Of a stretch of 64,000 nt of DNA, positions 34,738-43,291 are shown one piece after another. The position numbers were made by a program, and so were the translations under genes. The stretch is from Phycisphaerales bacterium (lineage in GTDB: Bacteria; Planctomycetota; Phycisphaerae; Phycisphaerales; UBA1924). The notes below the pieces were generated by a model that had not been told where the DNA came from, ran no database searches, and saw only the letters and a program-made list of their open reading frames with translations. How positions within the stretch are numbered: position 1 is the stretch's first letter; every line of letters starts with the position of its first letter. The DNA is taken from contig JAVJVK010000001.1 in NCBI GenBank assembly GCA_040221175.1, positions 186,001-250,000 of the forward strand, in the 5' to 3' direction.

Positions 34738-35691
34738 ATGGCACAACTGACGGTCCGTCGCGCTTTCACGCTCATCGAGTTGCTGGTGGTCATTGCGGTC
34801 ATCGCGCTGCTCATTGGCATCCTGCTGCCGGCGCTCGGTCAGGCCCGGCTGGTGGCGCGTCAGGTGAAGGACGCCACCCAGGTTCGCGGCGTTGCGCAGG
34901 GCATGGCCGTGTGGGCGCAGTCGCACGACGAGACGTATCCCAGGCCCAGCCAGGTGGATCGCAACGACGCGACGGTGGCGGCCACCGAGGACGAGATCAA
35001 GGACAACACGGGCAACATCCTGTCGCTGATGATCTACAACGGGCTGATCCCGGTCGATCTGCTGGTGAGCCCGGCCGAGGTGAGCAACCGCATCGAGGTC
35101 GATCGCGGCTACGAAGACGCGTTTCCTTCGGCGGCGATCGATCCGGAGCTTGCCGTGTTCGATCCGGGCTTTGCGGGCGTGCCGAGCGAGCGTTCGGGCA
35201 GCGCGGGCGGCGCGGTCCGTCGGCTGGACGGGCAGATCGGCTTCACGTCGTATGCCCACTCGGCGCCGTTCGGCGATCGCGAGAAGATCTGGGCGTCGAC
35301 GAACGAGTCCGGACAGGCTCTGCTGGGCAACCGCGGGCCGACGTATGGCGGCGATCCGGGCGACTGGTACCTGGCGCCCGGGCTCTTCGGCAAGGAGAGC
35401 AAGACGCTGCAGATCCACGGCCGGAAGAACGAGTGGTCGGGCAACATCGCGTACAACGACCTGCGGGTGGTGTACGAGCTTCGGCCCGATCCGAAGACGC
35501 TGACGTTCGTGTTCCGCGACTACGACAAGCCCACGCAGGCCGACAACCTGTTCGTGAACGAGGACGACGTGCGTGGGACGCCGGCCCAGCCCGACCAGCG
35601 GGTGGGCGTGGGCGAGAATGCCTTCCTGCGTGCGTACAAGAACGTGCGGCGTGAGGGCTCGCAGTTCGTGGTCGATCCGTTCTGGGACTGA
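34738..35691 (+). CDS. Type IV prepilin-like protein (second of a tandem pair)
   Basis: This 317-residue paralogue of the preceding gene has leader RRAFTLIELLVVIAVIALL and the same continuation into a long helix (ALGQARLVARQVKDATQVRG). The head domain keeps SLMIYNGLIPVDLLVSPAEV, KTLQIHGRKNEWSGNIAYND and the Phe-Trp-Asp end. The start at 34738 places the prepilin motif seven residues in. The upstream ribosome site is weak (ACGAGAAC). It is an independent unit, because a terminator lies between the two genes. The protein is expected in the inner membrane before processing by a prepilin peptidase, which is not in the window. Confidence 0.88.
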   Translation: MAQLTVRRAFTLIELLVVIAVIALLIGILLPALGQARLVARQVKDATQVRGVAQGMAVWAQSHDETYPRPSQVDRNDATVAATEDEIKDNTGNILSLMIYNGLIPVDLLVSPAEVSNRIEVDRGYEDAFPSAAIDPELAVFDPGFAGVPSERSGSAGGAVRRLDGQIGFTSYAHSAPFGDREKIWASTNESGQALLGNRGPTYGGDPGDWYLAPGLFGKESKTLQIHGRKNEWSGNIAYNDLRVVYELRPDPKTLTFVFRDYDKPTQADNLFVNEDDVRGTPAQPDQRVGVGENAFLRAYKNVRREGSQFVVDPFWD

Positions 35692-35710
35692 CCGGCTCGC
35701 CCGGGCGTTC

Positions 35711-37141
35711 TTAGCTCTCGACCTTAAAGGCCTTCAGGGCTCGATCGCGCGCCTCGTGGTGGTCGACGATGCGCTCGGGGTAGCCGGTGTCGTCGAGCAG
35801 GCCCTCGTGCTCCCACGGAGCGTGGATTTCGTCGCCCTTGACGCTTGAGAGTTCGTCGACGAACGTGCGGATGTAGTCGCCATCGGGATCGAACTTCTTG
35901 CTCTGGCTGATGGGGTTGAAGATGCGGAAGTAGGGGGCGGCATCGGTGCCGGTGGCGGCCGACCATTGCCAGCCGCCGTTGTTGCTCGCGAGGTCACCGT
36001 CGACCAAGTGCTGCATGAAGTACTTCTCGCCCCAGCGCCAGTCAATGAGCAGGTCCTTGGAGAGGAACATCGCCACGGCCATGCGCGAGCGGTTGTGCAT
36101 CCAGCCGGTCTGGTTGAGCTGGCGCATGGCGGCATCGACGATGGGGTAGCCGGTCTTGCCCTGGCACCAGGCCGAGAACTGGCCCTTGGCCTCGTCGTCG
36201 TTTCGCCAGTCGATATCGTACTTGGGGTTGAAAGCCCGGTGCTTGCTGACGCGTGGAAAGGCAAGCAGGATCTGGCGATAGAACTCTCGCCAGATGACCT
36301 CGCTCATCCAGTGCACGGCTCCCTTGCTTCCGCCGTCGATCTTGCCGCTGTTGGCCTCCAGCGCGGCCTCGATGCATTGGCGGGGTGAGATGGCGCCGAT
36401 CGCCAGGTACGGGCTGATGGTGCTGGTGCCGTTGATGGCGGGGTAGTCGCGGTCTTCCTTGTAGGGGGTCAGGCGATCCTTGATGAAGCTGCGCAGGCGT
36501 GAAAGGGCGTGGTCCTCGCCGGCTTTCCAGAGGTCGGGTCGGCCGGCATTGGGGTCGAAGTCGCCGAGTTTGTCGGGCACGGCATCGGACGACGACACCA
36601 TCTCGGGCTGCTTCTTGGCAAGGCCCTGGGCCCTGGGCACGTGCCCGTCCTTAAAGTGCTGGTACCACTTGCGTTTGAAGGGCGAGTAGACGGTGTAGGG
36701 CTTGTCTTCCTGCGTGCGCAGCTCGCCAGGAGGGACACAGGTCTGGTCGTGGAAGCTGCGGACGCTCAGGCCGGCCTTGGCGAACGCGGCGGCGACGGCC
36801 GCGTCACGCTTGCGTTCGTTGGCCTCGTACTCCTCGTTGAAGAAGAGCGCGGTGCAGTGGTGCTCCTTGGCGAGCTTCAGCAGGTCTTTCTCAACGCCGT
36901 CAAACGAGTCTCGCTCGATGAACTTGAGTGCGATGTTGCGAGACTTGAGCCCGTCGCTCAGCTCCTCAAGGTTTCGGCGCAAGAAGTCGACCTTCATGTC
37001 ACCCCAGTCGTGCTCGCGCCACTGCTTGGGGCAGATGGTGAAGACCGCGAGCACGCCCTGGGAGGCGGCCGTGCATGCGGCGCTCAGGGCGGTGTTGTCG
37101 CGGGTGCGCAGGTCGGCGCGGAACCACATCATGGGTCGCAT
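35711..37141 (-). CDS. phrB: Class I CPD photolyase
   Basis: This 476-residue deoxyribodipyrimidine photolyase uses FAD and light to split cyclobutane pyrimidine dimers. The N-terminal antenna domain begins MMWFRADLRTRDNTAL, very close to the E. coli enzyme (472 residues). The FAD domain shows MSEVIWREFYRQIL, GKTGYPIVDAAMRQL, TGWMHNRSRMAVAMFL and GGWQWSAATGTDAAPYFRIF, including the aromatic residues used for electron transfer. The start follows ten bases after the stop of the second photolyase gene, so the two form an operon. The pair suggests a habitat with strong light exposure. Confidence 0.94.
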   Translation of the reverse strand: MRPMMWFRADLRTRDNTALSAACTAASQGVLAVFTICPKQWREHDWGDMKVDFLRRNLEELSDGLKSRNIALKFIERDSFDGVEKDLLKLAKEHHCTALFFNEEYEANERKRDAAVAAAFAKAGLSVRSFHDQTCVPPGELRTQEDKPYTVYSPFKRKWYQHFKDGHVPRAQGLAKKQPEMVSSSDAVPDKLGDFDPNAGRPDLWKAGEDHALSRLRSFIKDRLTPYKEDRDYPAINGTSTISPYLAIGAISPRQCIEAALEANSGKIDGGSKGAVHWMSEVIWREFYRQILLAFPRVSKHRAFNPKYDIDWRNDDEAKGQFSAWCQGKTGYPIVDAAMRQLNQTGWMHNRSRMAVAMFLSKDLLIDWRWGEKYFMQHLVDGDLASNNGGWQWSAATGTDAAPYFRIFNPISQSKKFDPDGDYIRTFVDELSSVKGDEIHAPWEHEGLLDDTGYPERIVDHHEARDRALKAFKVES

Positions 37142-37151
37142 GGGACGTGCC

Positions 37152-38771
37152 TCACTTCTCGATGTCGCCGATGCCGAACTTCTTGCGCACGGAGGTGGCG
37201 CTGACGCGTATGGAGATCTTTTCTTCCCTGGGCATGTTCTTGACGTTCTTCATGATCAGCGCCATGCGATTGTTGCCGGCAAAGCGGTCTTCGTTGCGGA
37301 TGAGAAAGTCCCAGTAGAACGTATTGAAGGGGCAGGCCTGGCCCTTGTCGGTTTCGCCCGTGCGGGCGGTGTGGTCGTAGGGACACTTCTTGCAGTAGTT
37401 GGACATCTTGTTGATGTAGTTGGCGCTGCCGGCGTAGGGCTTGGTGGCGACGACCGGACCGCCCTCTTCCGTGCCGTCGGCGTACATGGCCATGCCGATG
37501 GTGTTGGGCGTGGTGGCCCAATCGACACTGTCGGCGTACATGCCGAAGTACCAGTCGCCGATCTTGCGCGGATGCACGCCGGCGATGAGGGCGAAGTTGC
37601 CCGTCACCATGAGCCGGGGGATGTGGTGCATCCAGGCGTAGTCGAGGACGGGGTCGATGCACTCCTTCATGCAGCGCATGTCGGTGTTGCCGGTCCAGTA
37701 GAAATCGGGCAGGTCGCCGTGCTGGTCGAGGTAGTTCCGGTCGCGGTAGTCGGGGCCTTCGCGCCAGTAGACGCCCCGGATGTACTCGCGCCAGCCGATG
37801 AGCTGGCGGACGAACCCCTCGACGGAGTTGATCGGTGCGCTTCCCTTTTCGTATGCCTCGATCGCCGCGTCGATGCACTTGGTGGGGTCGAGCAGCTTCA
37901 GGTTCAGCGGCACGCTGAGGAGGCTGTGGTAGAGCCACGGTCGGCCCGTCCACATCGCGTCTTCGTAGGGGCCGAACTCGCGCAGGCGGTACGTGATAAA
38001 GTGGTCCAGGGCCTTCCTGGCGTCCGAGCCCGTGACGGGCCATCCGAAGTCCTCGAGGTTGCCCGGGGCGTCGGGGTAGCGCTTCTTGACCAGTTCGATG
38101 ACTTCCTTGGTGACCTCGTCGGGATCGAATCGAAGCGGCGGGGGCGCGTCGGGCCCGCCCTTGCCGAAGGACTTGCGGTTGTCGTGGTCGTAGTTCCATT
38201 GCCCGCCTTCGGGCTTGCCGTCGCCGTCGACGAGGATGCCCAACGCCTTGCGACGCTCGCGATAGAAGTACTCCATCGTGAGTTCTTTGCGGCCGTCGGC
38301 CCAATCGTTGAATTCTTCGAGCGTGCATGTGAAGTGCGTGTCGTCGAGGATCTCGGTCTCGACGCCGGTGGCGTCTTGCCAGCCCTGGGCTGCTTCGTAC
38401 ACGCGCCAGTCGCCGGGATGGACGACGACGATGCGGTCGGGCTTGAGGGCCTTGGCGGCTCGCTTGACCTCGCCCGTCAGGCTGTGGGTGTTGCCGCGCT
38501 GGTCGACGGGCGTGTAGCGAACGCGATAGCCCTTATCGTGCAGGCCGAGGGCGAAGTGACGCATGGCCGAGAAGAAGACGGCCGTCCGTTGGCGGTGGCT
38601 TGGGCCGAGGGAGGCTTCCTCATCGACCTCCATCATGAGCACGGCGTCGGCCTTCTTATCGAGCCGGCGGAGGGCCGGGCTCCGCGGATCGAGTTGGTCG
38701 CCCAGGATGACCGCCAGCGTGCCAACGGCGCCGCTGACGTCGCTGGGCTGCATGTCGAAGGCGGAGGCCAT
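37152..38771 (-). CDS. FeS-BCP type photolyase (prokaryotic (6-4) photolyase/cryptochrome)
   Basis: This 539-residue flavoprotein belongs to the iron-sulfur bacterial cryptochrome/photolyase class, whose studied members repair (6-4) photoproducts. It starts with LAVILGDQLDPRSPALRRLD rather than the WFRxDLR of class I. Four cysteines for a [4Fe-4S] cluster are present: one in the CMKEC pair (C367/C371), then C460 and C463 in NYCKKCPYD and C480 in GQACPFN. IGWREYIRGVYW and HHIPRLMVTGNFALIAGVHP are class hallmarks. The ATG at 38771 was chosen because sequence upstream is unrelated. It is first in a two-gene photoreactivation operon. Confidence 0.93.
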   Translation of the reverse strand: MASAFDMQPSDVSGAVGTLAVILGDQLDPRSPALRRLDKKADAVLMMEVDEEASLGPSHRQRTAVFFSAMRHFALGLHDKGYRVRYTPVDQRGNTHSLTGEVKRAAKALKPDRIVVVHPGDWRVYEAAQGWQDATGVETEILDDTHFTCTLEEFNDWADGRKELTMEYFYRERRKALGILVDGDGKPEGGQWNYDHDNRKSFGKGGPDAPPPLRFDPDEVTKEVIELVKKRYPDAPGNLEDFGWPVTGSDARKALDHFITYRLREFGPYEDAMWTGRPWLYHSLLSVPLNLKLLDPTKCIDAAIEAYEKGSAPINSVEGFVRQLIGWREYIRGVYWREGPDYRDRNYLDQHGDLPDFYWTGNTDMRCMKECIDPVLDYAWMHHIPRLMVTGNFALIAGVHPRKIGDWYFGMYADSVDWATTPNTIGMAMYADGTEEGGPVVATKPYAGSANYINKMSNYCKKCPYDHTARTGETDKGQACPFNTFYWDFLIRNEDRFAGNNRMALIMKNVKNMPREEKISIRVSATSVRKKFGIGDIEK

Positions 38772-38868
38772 GTGACGAGCGTACCACGGCGATGGATGTT
38801 CGGGGGTGGCCCGGTCGAGACGGCTGGGGTCTGCCCGTATCGGCCTCGGGAAGGCGATATGCTGGGCC

Positions 38869-39960
38869 ATGGACGCCCACGCACCCGCGGAAAAGCCCGA
38901 ACTGGCCATCTCGGCCTCGCGACACCTGATCGAATGGATGGCTTCGCGGTCGGTGAGCCTCGGCCTGAGCACGTATCAAGCGGGCAAGCTCTTCCTCGTC
39001 GGCGTGCAGCCCAACGGCCGGCTGAGCGTGTACGAGCGGACGTTCAACCGCTGCATGGGCCTACACGCCTCGGCCGATGGGCAGACGCTGTGGATGGCCT
39101 CGCTCTACCAACTCTGGCGGCTTGAGAACTACGTGCCCAAGGGGCAGGCGACGCCTGATGGCTACGACGCTCTCTACGTGCCGACGATGGGCTACACGAC
39201 CGGCGACGTGGACGTGCACGACATCGTGGTGCCGAAGGGCAAGCCGCCGGTGTTCTGTGTCACGGCGTTTAATTGCCTTGCGACGGTGAGCCAGACGCAC
39301 AGCTTCAAGCCGGTGTGGACGCCTCCGTTCATCAGTGCACCGCTTGAGGCGCCGGTGGGCGAGGACCGCTGCCACCTGAATGGCCTAGCGTCCGATCCTT
39401 CAACCGGCGAGCCCCTTTACGCCACGGCGGTCAGCAGGAGCGACGTGGCCGACGGCTGGAGGGATCGGCGGCACGGCGGGGGCGTGCTGATCGACGTGCG
39501 CACCAGCGAGATCGTGGCCGAGGGGCTGAGCATGCCGCACTCGCCGCGCATGCACCCGGACTACCCGGGCCGGGTGTGGCTGGTGAACGCGGGCACGGGG
39601 TTCTTCGGCTACGTCGACCTGGAGCGAGGGTCGTTCGAGGAGGTTGCCTTCTGCCCTGGGTTCGCGCGCGGGCTGACGTTCGAGGGCCAGCACGCCGTCG
39701 TCGGCCTCTCGGCCGCACGCGAGAACCGGACGTTCGAGGGCCTGCCATTGCAGGACAACCTGAAGGCCAAGGACGCCGAGGCCCGGTGCGCGTTGCACGT
39801 GATCAACCTGGAGACCGGCACGACCGATCACTGGCTGCGGCTGGAGGGCGTGGTGCGCGAGCTGTACGACGCCATCGTGCTGCCCGGCGTGCGGCGGCCG
39901 ATGCTGCTTGGCTTCAAGACCGACGAGATCCGGCGGATGCTGCGGATCGAGGAGCCCTGA
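38869..39960 (+). CDS. TIGR03032-like beta-propeller family protein
   Basis: This 363-residue protein resembles the TIGR03032 family of unknown function, recognised from TYQAGKLFLVGVQPNGRLSV, GLHASADGQTLWMASLYQLWRLEN, DVDVHDIV, HLNGLASDPSTGEPLYATA and SMPHSPRMHPDYPGRVWLVNAG. The repeated His and Trp motifs suggest a propeller-type fold with a metal or sugar site. No signal peptide is seen. In other bacteria members have been found beside glycan or sulfotransferase genes, which I do not see here. The ATG at 38869 lies only six bases after a TATGCT that could be a -10, giving a very short leader. Confidence 0.8.
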   Translation: MDAHAPAEKPELAISASRHLIEWMASRSVSLGLSTYQAGKLFLVGVQPNGRLSVYERTFNRCMGLHASADGQTLWMASLYQLWRLENYVPKGQATPDGYDALYVPTMGYTTGDVDVHDIVVPKGKPPVFCVTAFNCLATVSQTHSFKPVWTPPFISAPLEAPVGEDRCHLNGLASDPSTGEPLYATAVSRSDVADGWRDRRHGGGVLIDVRTSEIVAEGLSMPHSPRMHPDYPGRVWLVNAGTGFFGYVDLERGSFEEVAFCPGFARGLTFEGQHAVVGLSAARENRTFEGLPLQDNLKAKDAEARCALHVINLETGTTDHWLRLEGVVRELYDAIVLPGVRRPMLLGFKTDEIRRMLRIEEP

Positions 39961-39961
39961 G

Positions 39962-40141
39962 TTAGCAACCCGCGTCGAACTCGTTCTGGAAGGCCAGGAA
40001 GTCGAAGATCGTGAGTGAGCCGTCCTCGTCGAAGTCGGCGGCCAGATCGCCGGCATCGAAGGCATTCTGGAATGCGAGGAAGTCGAAGATGGTCAATTCC
40101 CCGTCGCCGTCGAAGTCGGCCCGGCAGTCGCCCACGGGGCC
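39962..40141 (-). pseudogene. Dockerin module separated from its protein by one in-frame UGA
   Basis: After the TGA at 40142-40144 the same frame continues for 59 codons to TAA at 39962. It encodes GPVGDCRADFDGDGELTIFD, a complete second loop DFDEDGSLTIFDFL, and the terminal FDAGC. This is an intact GC-type dockerin with no other stop or frameshift. It has no start codon or ribosome site of its own. Either a recent nonsense mutation detached it, or the UGA is read through, or the base call is wrong. The second Ca loop carries Glu instead of the usual Gly. Confidence 0.85.
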
Positions 40142-41359
40142 TCAGAACGCTCGGATGTCTGACCCGACACCGGCGATCACCAGCGTCCCGTCGGCGCCGA
40201 TGGCAGGGCCGCCGATGTTGACGTTGCGAACGGGCACGCTCCAGCGCTCCTGCAGATCGGCGGAGAAGCTGAACACGCGGCCGGTGGCGAACTCGCCATT
40301 GACGACGTAGAGGTTGCCGTCGCGATCGCTGGCCATGCGGGCTCCGCCCGCGCCGCCGTCCAGGGGCGGGCTGGTGCTCAGCACATCGCCGGTGGCCGGG
40401 TCGAGCCGCATGATGGCGTAATCGCGATCGATGGCGTACACGCTGCCGTCGGGGCCAATCGTGAATTCGCTGGAGGTCGTCCAGCCCGCCTCGACGCTCC
40501 AGCGGATGGAGATGTCGCTGCCGTTGTCGTCCAGGGCGTAGAAGAAGTCGACGGTGGGGTTGTTCTGCGTGCGCTGGACGTAGATCGTGCCGTCGGGGCC
40601 GATCATGGGCGTGGTCTGGATCGTAAAGCCGGGCATCAGTTCGCTCTCGACCTCGAAGGCGCCGGTGGCCAGGTCGAACCGCTTGACGCGGTGCCCGCCG
40701 GGCGCGGCGTCGATGACGTAGACCTTGCCGTTATAGATCGCTCCGCCGCAGGTGCCGCTGACCGAGCAGGAGCGGTCGGCGGACCACACGAGCGCGCCGG
40801 TTTCGGCGTCGAAGCGCTTGATGGTCCGGAAGTCGGCGGCGATCAGGTCGCCATCGCCGGCGAACACCGCGCCGTCGTAGAAGCCGATGGTGGTTTCTTC
40901 GGCCGAGACCCAGAACGTGTCGCCGGTCTCGGCGTCGAGCGCGTAGACCGGGGCCGAGACGCTCGAGCCATTGCCGGCGCGCGTGGCGAACACGCGTCCG
41001 TCCATGACGCCCAGCACGCTGGTGGTCCAGTGGTCCGGGTCGGCGGGGATGTGGCGAAACCAGAGTTCGTCGCCCGTGTCCAGGTCCATCGCGACGACCG
41101 GGCTGCGGTCGCTCTCGGGCGGGAAGGCCGCCTGGCGGACTATGAACACGCGGCGTCCCTCGATCACCGGCTGCCAGGCGATGAGGCTCGTTCGGCCGCC
41201 TTCCCACAGGATATCGGGTGAGGACGGACCAGCTTCCGAGGTCTGGCCGTTCCGCTGGGCGTTGCCGCCCGAGTTGGACCAGTCCTGGGCGAGGGCGGGC
41301 ATCGCCAGGCCGGAGGCCACCGTGATCGACAAGGGCGCAAGGATAACTCGGGGCATCAT
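40142..41359 (-). CDS. Secreted PQQ/WD-like beta-propeller protein
   Basis: The 405-residue product has a signal peptide (VILAPLSITVASGLAMPALA) and then repeats of about 45-50 residues with the pattern YALDAETGDTFWVSAE, KRFDAETGALVWSADR, MRLDPATGDVLSTSPP, typical of PQQ-like quinoprotein propellers. No catalytic residues are evident; such proteins often serve as binding scaffolds (BamB-like) or dehydrogenases. A strong GGAGGAGATC site precedes the ATG pair at 41359. The frame ends in TGA directly before an in-frame dockerin, so the full-length ancestor had 465 residues. The gene is divergent from the transglutaminase-like gene. Confidence 0.83.
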   Translation of the reverse strand: MMPRVILAPLSITVASGLAMPALAQDWSNSGGNAQRNGQTSEAGPSSPDILWEGGRTSLIAWQPVIEGRRVFIVRQAAFPPESDRSPVVAMDLDTGDELWFRHIPADPDHWTTSVLGVMDGRVFATRAGNGSSVSAPVYALDAETGDTFWVSAEETTIGFYDGAVFAGDGDLIAADFRTIKRFDAETGALVWSADRSCSVSGTCGGAIYNGKVYVIDAAPGGHRVKRFDLATGAFEVESELMPGFTIQTTPMIGPDGTIYVQRTQNNPTVDFFYALDDNGSDISIRWSVEAGWTTSSEFTIGPDGSVYAIDRDYAIMRLDPATGDVLSTSPPLDGGAGGARMASDRDGNLYVVNGEFATGRVFSFSADLQERWSVPVRNVNIGGPAIGADGTLVIAGVGSDIRAF

Positions 41360-41468
41360 GATCTCCTCCGGCGTGCGATACGCGTCGTGCAGTTCGCGGT
41401 TGCTCATGGTAACCAACGGCCCAGAACGTGCAATGATGTGGCTGGGCCAGTCGAGCGGAGGTGTCACG

Positions 41469-43247
41469 ATGCGAGTTGGACTCTGGCGGATCGTGTGGGT
41501 TTGGGCCCTGCTCGGGCTCGCGGCGGGCGCATATGCCCAGACGCCGCTGTCCGAGCAAGCCTCGCAGCGCTTAATCGAGATCCGTGCGGGCGTACCCAAC
41601 GTGCTGGCCGACGAAGAACTGCATGCCAAGACGATGGGCGACCTGGACGCTCTGCTGGCCGCTATGGCGGTGGGGGGAACCAGGCGCGATGAGCGCGTGC
41701 TGGTCGACGTTGCCGCAACCCGGCGGATCGCGGGGTTGGCCGCGGCCGCCCCGGCGGGCGAGCGTGCCGAGTGGTGGGCGTACCTCACCAACGGCGATGG
41801 GCCGGGCCGAACGCTGGCGTTTGCGCTGGTCGGCGGCGACGCGCCCGGTGGCGTGCTGCGTGTCCTGGGGGAGCTTCGGCAACGCTTCGGCGACGAGAAG
41901 GTTGGTCGATATCCAGCGCTCGTCACCGCCCTCTGCGTCGTGCATGACGGCGAGGAGCCGTTCTCCCGCCGCGTCAACGAGAACCGGGCGATGTCGCCCG
42001 GGCCTGCGGCGCTCTTCGAGTACTACACGAGCAACGAGCGGCAGATGCTCTTCGGCGTGCGCAGCGTGCCGCCGGCGTTGCTGGTCTTCGTGGTCGACGC
42101 GGCGGCGAGCATCGATGAACTGGCATGGGCGCTCGACAAGCACCGCGGCGACCGCGCGGTTGGCGAGCGGTTCTTCGACATCAGCTACGACCACGAGCAC
42201 GCGCGCAGCGGCCGGCCGAAGCAGGTGACCGAGAAGGGCTTCAGCGTGCAGAACATCGCCCGCTACGGCGGGGTGTGCGCCGACCAGTGCCACTACGCCG
42301 TCACGGTGGGCAAGGCCATCGGCGTGCCCACGGCCTACGTCACCGGCCGCGGTGGCGAGGTGGGGCACGCGTGGGTGGGATACCTGGAGGCCAAGGGCCG
42401 GGGCGCAACGTGGAACTTCGACGTCGGGCGGTACGAGGAGTACCAGGGCGTCCGCGGCGACCTGCTCGATCCACAAACGAAGAAAACCATCGGCGACGAC
42501 GAGCTTGGCTTGCTTGCCAAGCTGACCACCGTCAGCGAGCGGCAGCGGTTCGCCGCGGCCGCGTGGATCGACGCGGCGCAGGCTCTCAATGCTGGCGTGC
42601 AACCAGCGGACATGGACCGGCCACGGCGTGGCCGCGAGCGATCGGGCCGCGAGGGCGTGCTGGATCTGGCCGAGCTCGCGCTGCGGCAGAACCCCGCGGA
42701 TCGGCGCGGCTGGGCCCTGGTTCGGCAAGCCGTGACCGATCCGGCGATGACCCGGGGCGAGCGCGTGCGCTGGTCGCAGGTCATCATCCGCCTGTGCGAG
42801 GACGCGGGCGCCGAACACTTCATGGTGGGCATGCTCGAGCCGATGGTGGCCTCGATGGACAACCCGCTGGACCGCATCGCCGCGTGGGAGCGCGTGCTCG
42901 AGCACGTGAAGACCAAGAAGGACCTGCGGGCCCGCATCCGCATGACCCAGGCGGCCGACGCCATCGACCGCGGCGACAAGCACGGGGCGTACCTGGCCTA
43001 CCAGGACGTCATCGACACCTCGCTCAACGACACGCGGCTGTCGCGCTACGCCGTGGCCGGGGCGGTGAAGATGCTCGAGGACGCCGGTAAGCACCGCGAG
43101 GCCGCCGAACTGCTCGGGGGCGTGCTCCGGCGGGTCGAACGCCCCAGCGCGGCGGCGGCGTTTTCCAGCAGCAGCAACTACAACGCCATCCGGGCCATGG
43201 CCGAGGGCTACTCGGCCAAGCACGGCGTGCCGGTGGCGGGGCTCTGA
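41469..43247 (+). CDS. Secreted transglutaminase-like cysteine protein
   Basis: This 592-residue exported protein has signal peptide WRIVWVWALLGLAAGAYAQ. A transglutaminase-like core has the likely triad C270 (YGGVCADQCHYAV), H300 (GEVGHAWVGY) and D318 (TWNFDVGRY). Transglutaminase-like proteins act as proteases, amidases or cross-linkers. The C-terminal 230 residues are helical with TPR-like repeats. The usual small residue after the catalytic Cys is replaced by Ala-Asp. Substrate and partner are unknown. It precedes kbl by 44 bases on the same strand, but nothing connects their functions. Confidence 0.8.
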   Translation: MRVGLWRIVWVWALLGLAAGAYAQTPLSEQASQRLIEIRAGVPNVLADEELHAKTMGDLDALLAAMAVGGTRRDERVLVDVAATRRIAGLAAAAPAGERAEWWAYLTNGDGPGRTLAFALVGGDAPGGVLRVLGELRQRFGDEKVGRYPALVTALCVVHDGEEPFSRRVNENRAMSPGPAALFEYYTSNERQMLFGVRSVPPALLVFVVDAAASIDELAWALDKHRGDRAVGERFFDISYDHEHARSGRPKQVTEKGFSVQNIARYGGVCADQCHYAVTVGKAIGVPTAYVTGRGGEVGHAWVGYLEAKGRGATWNFDVGRYEEYQGVRGDLLDPQTKKTIGDDELGLLAKLTTVSERQRFAAAAWIDAAQALNAGVQPADMDRPRRGRERSGREGVLDLAELALRQNPADRRGWALVRQAVTDPAMTRGERVRWSQVIIRLCEDAGAEHFMVGMLEPMVASMDNPLDRIAAWERVLEHVKTKKDLRARIRMTQAADAIDRGDKHGAYLAYQDVIDTSLNDTRLSRYAVAGAVKMLEDAGKHREAAELLGGVLRRVERPSAAAAFSSSSNYNAIRAMAEGYSAKHGVPVAGL

Positions 43248-43291
43248 GCGACTGGGCCCCTATCCTGCCCGAGCAGACCGAGGAGACGCCC

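Noticed and set aside
40142-40144. Selenocysteine codon
   Set aside because: The residue lies in a linker with no redox site, and I see no selenocysteine insertion hairpin immediately after the UGA.
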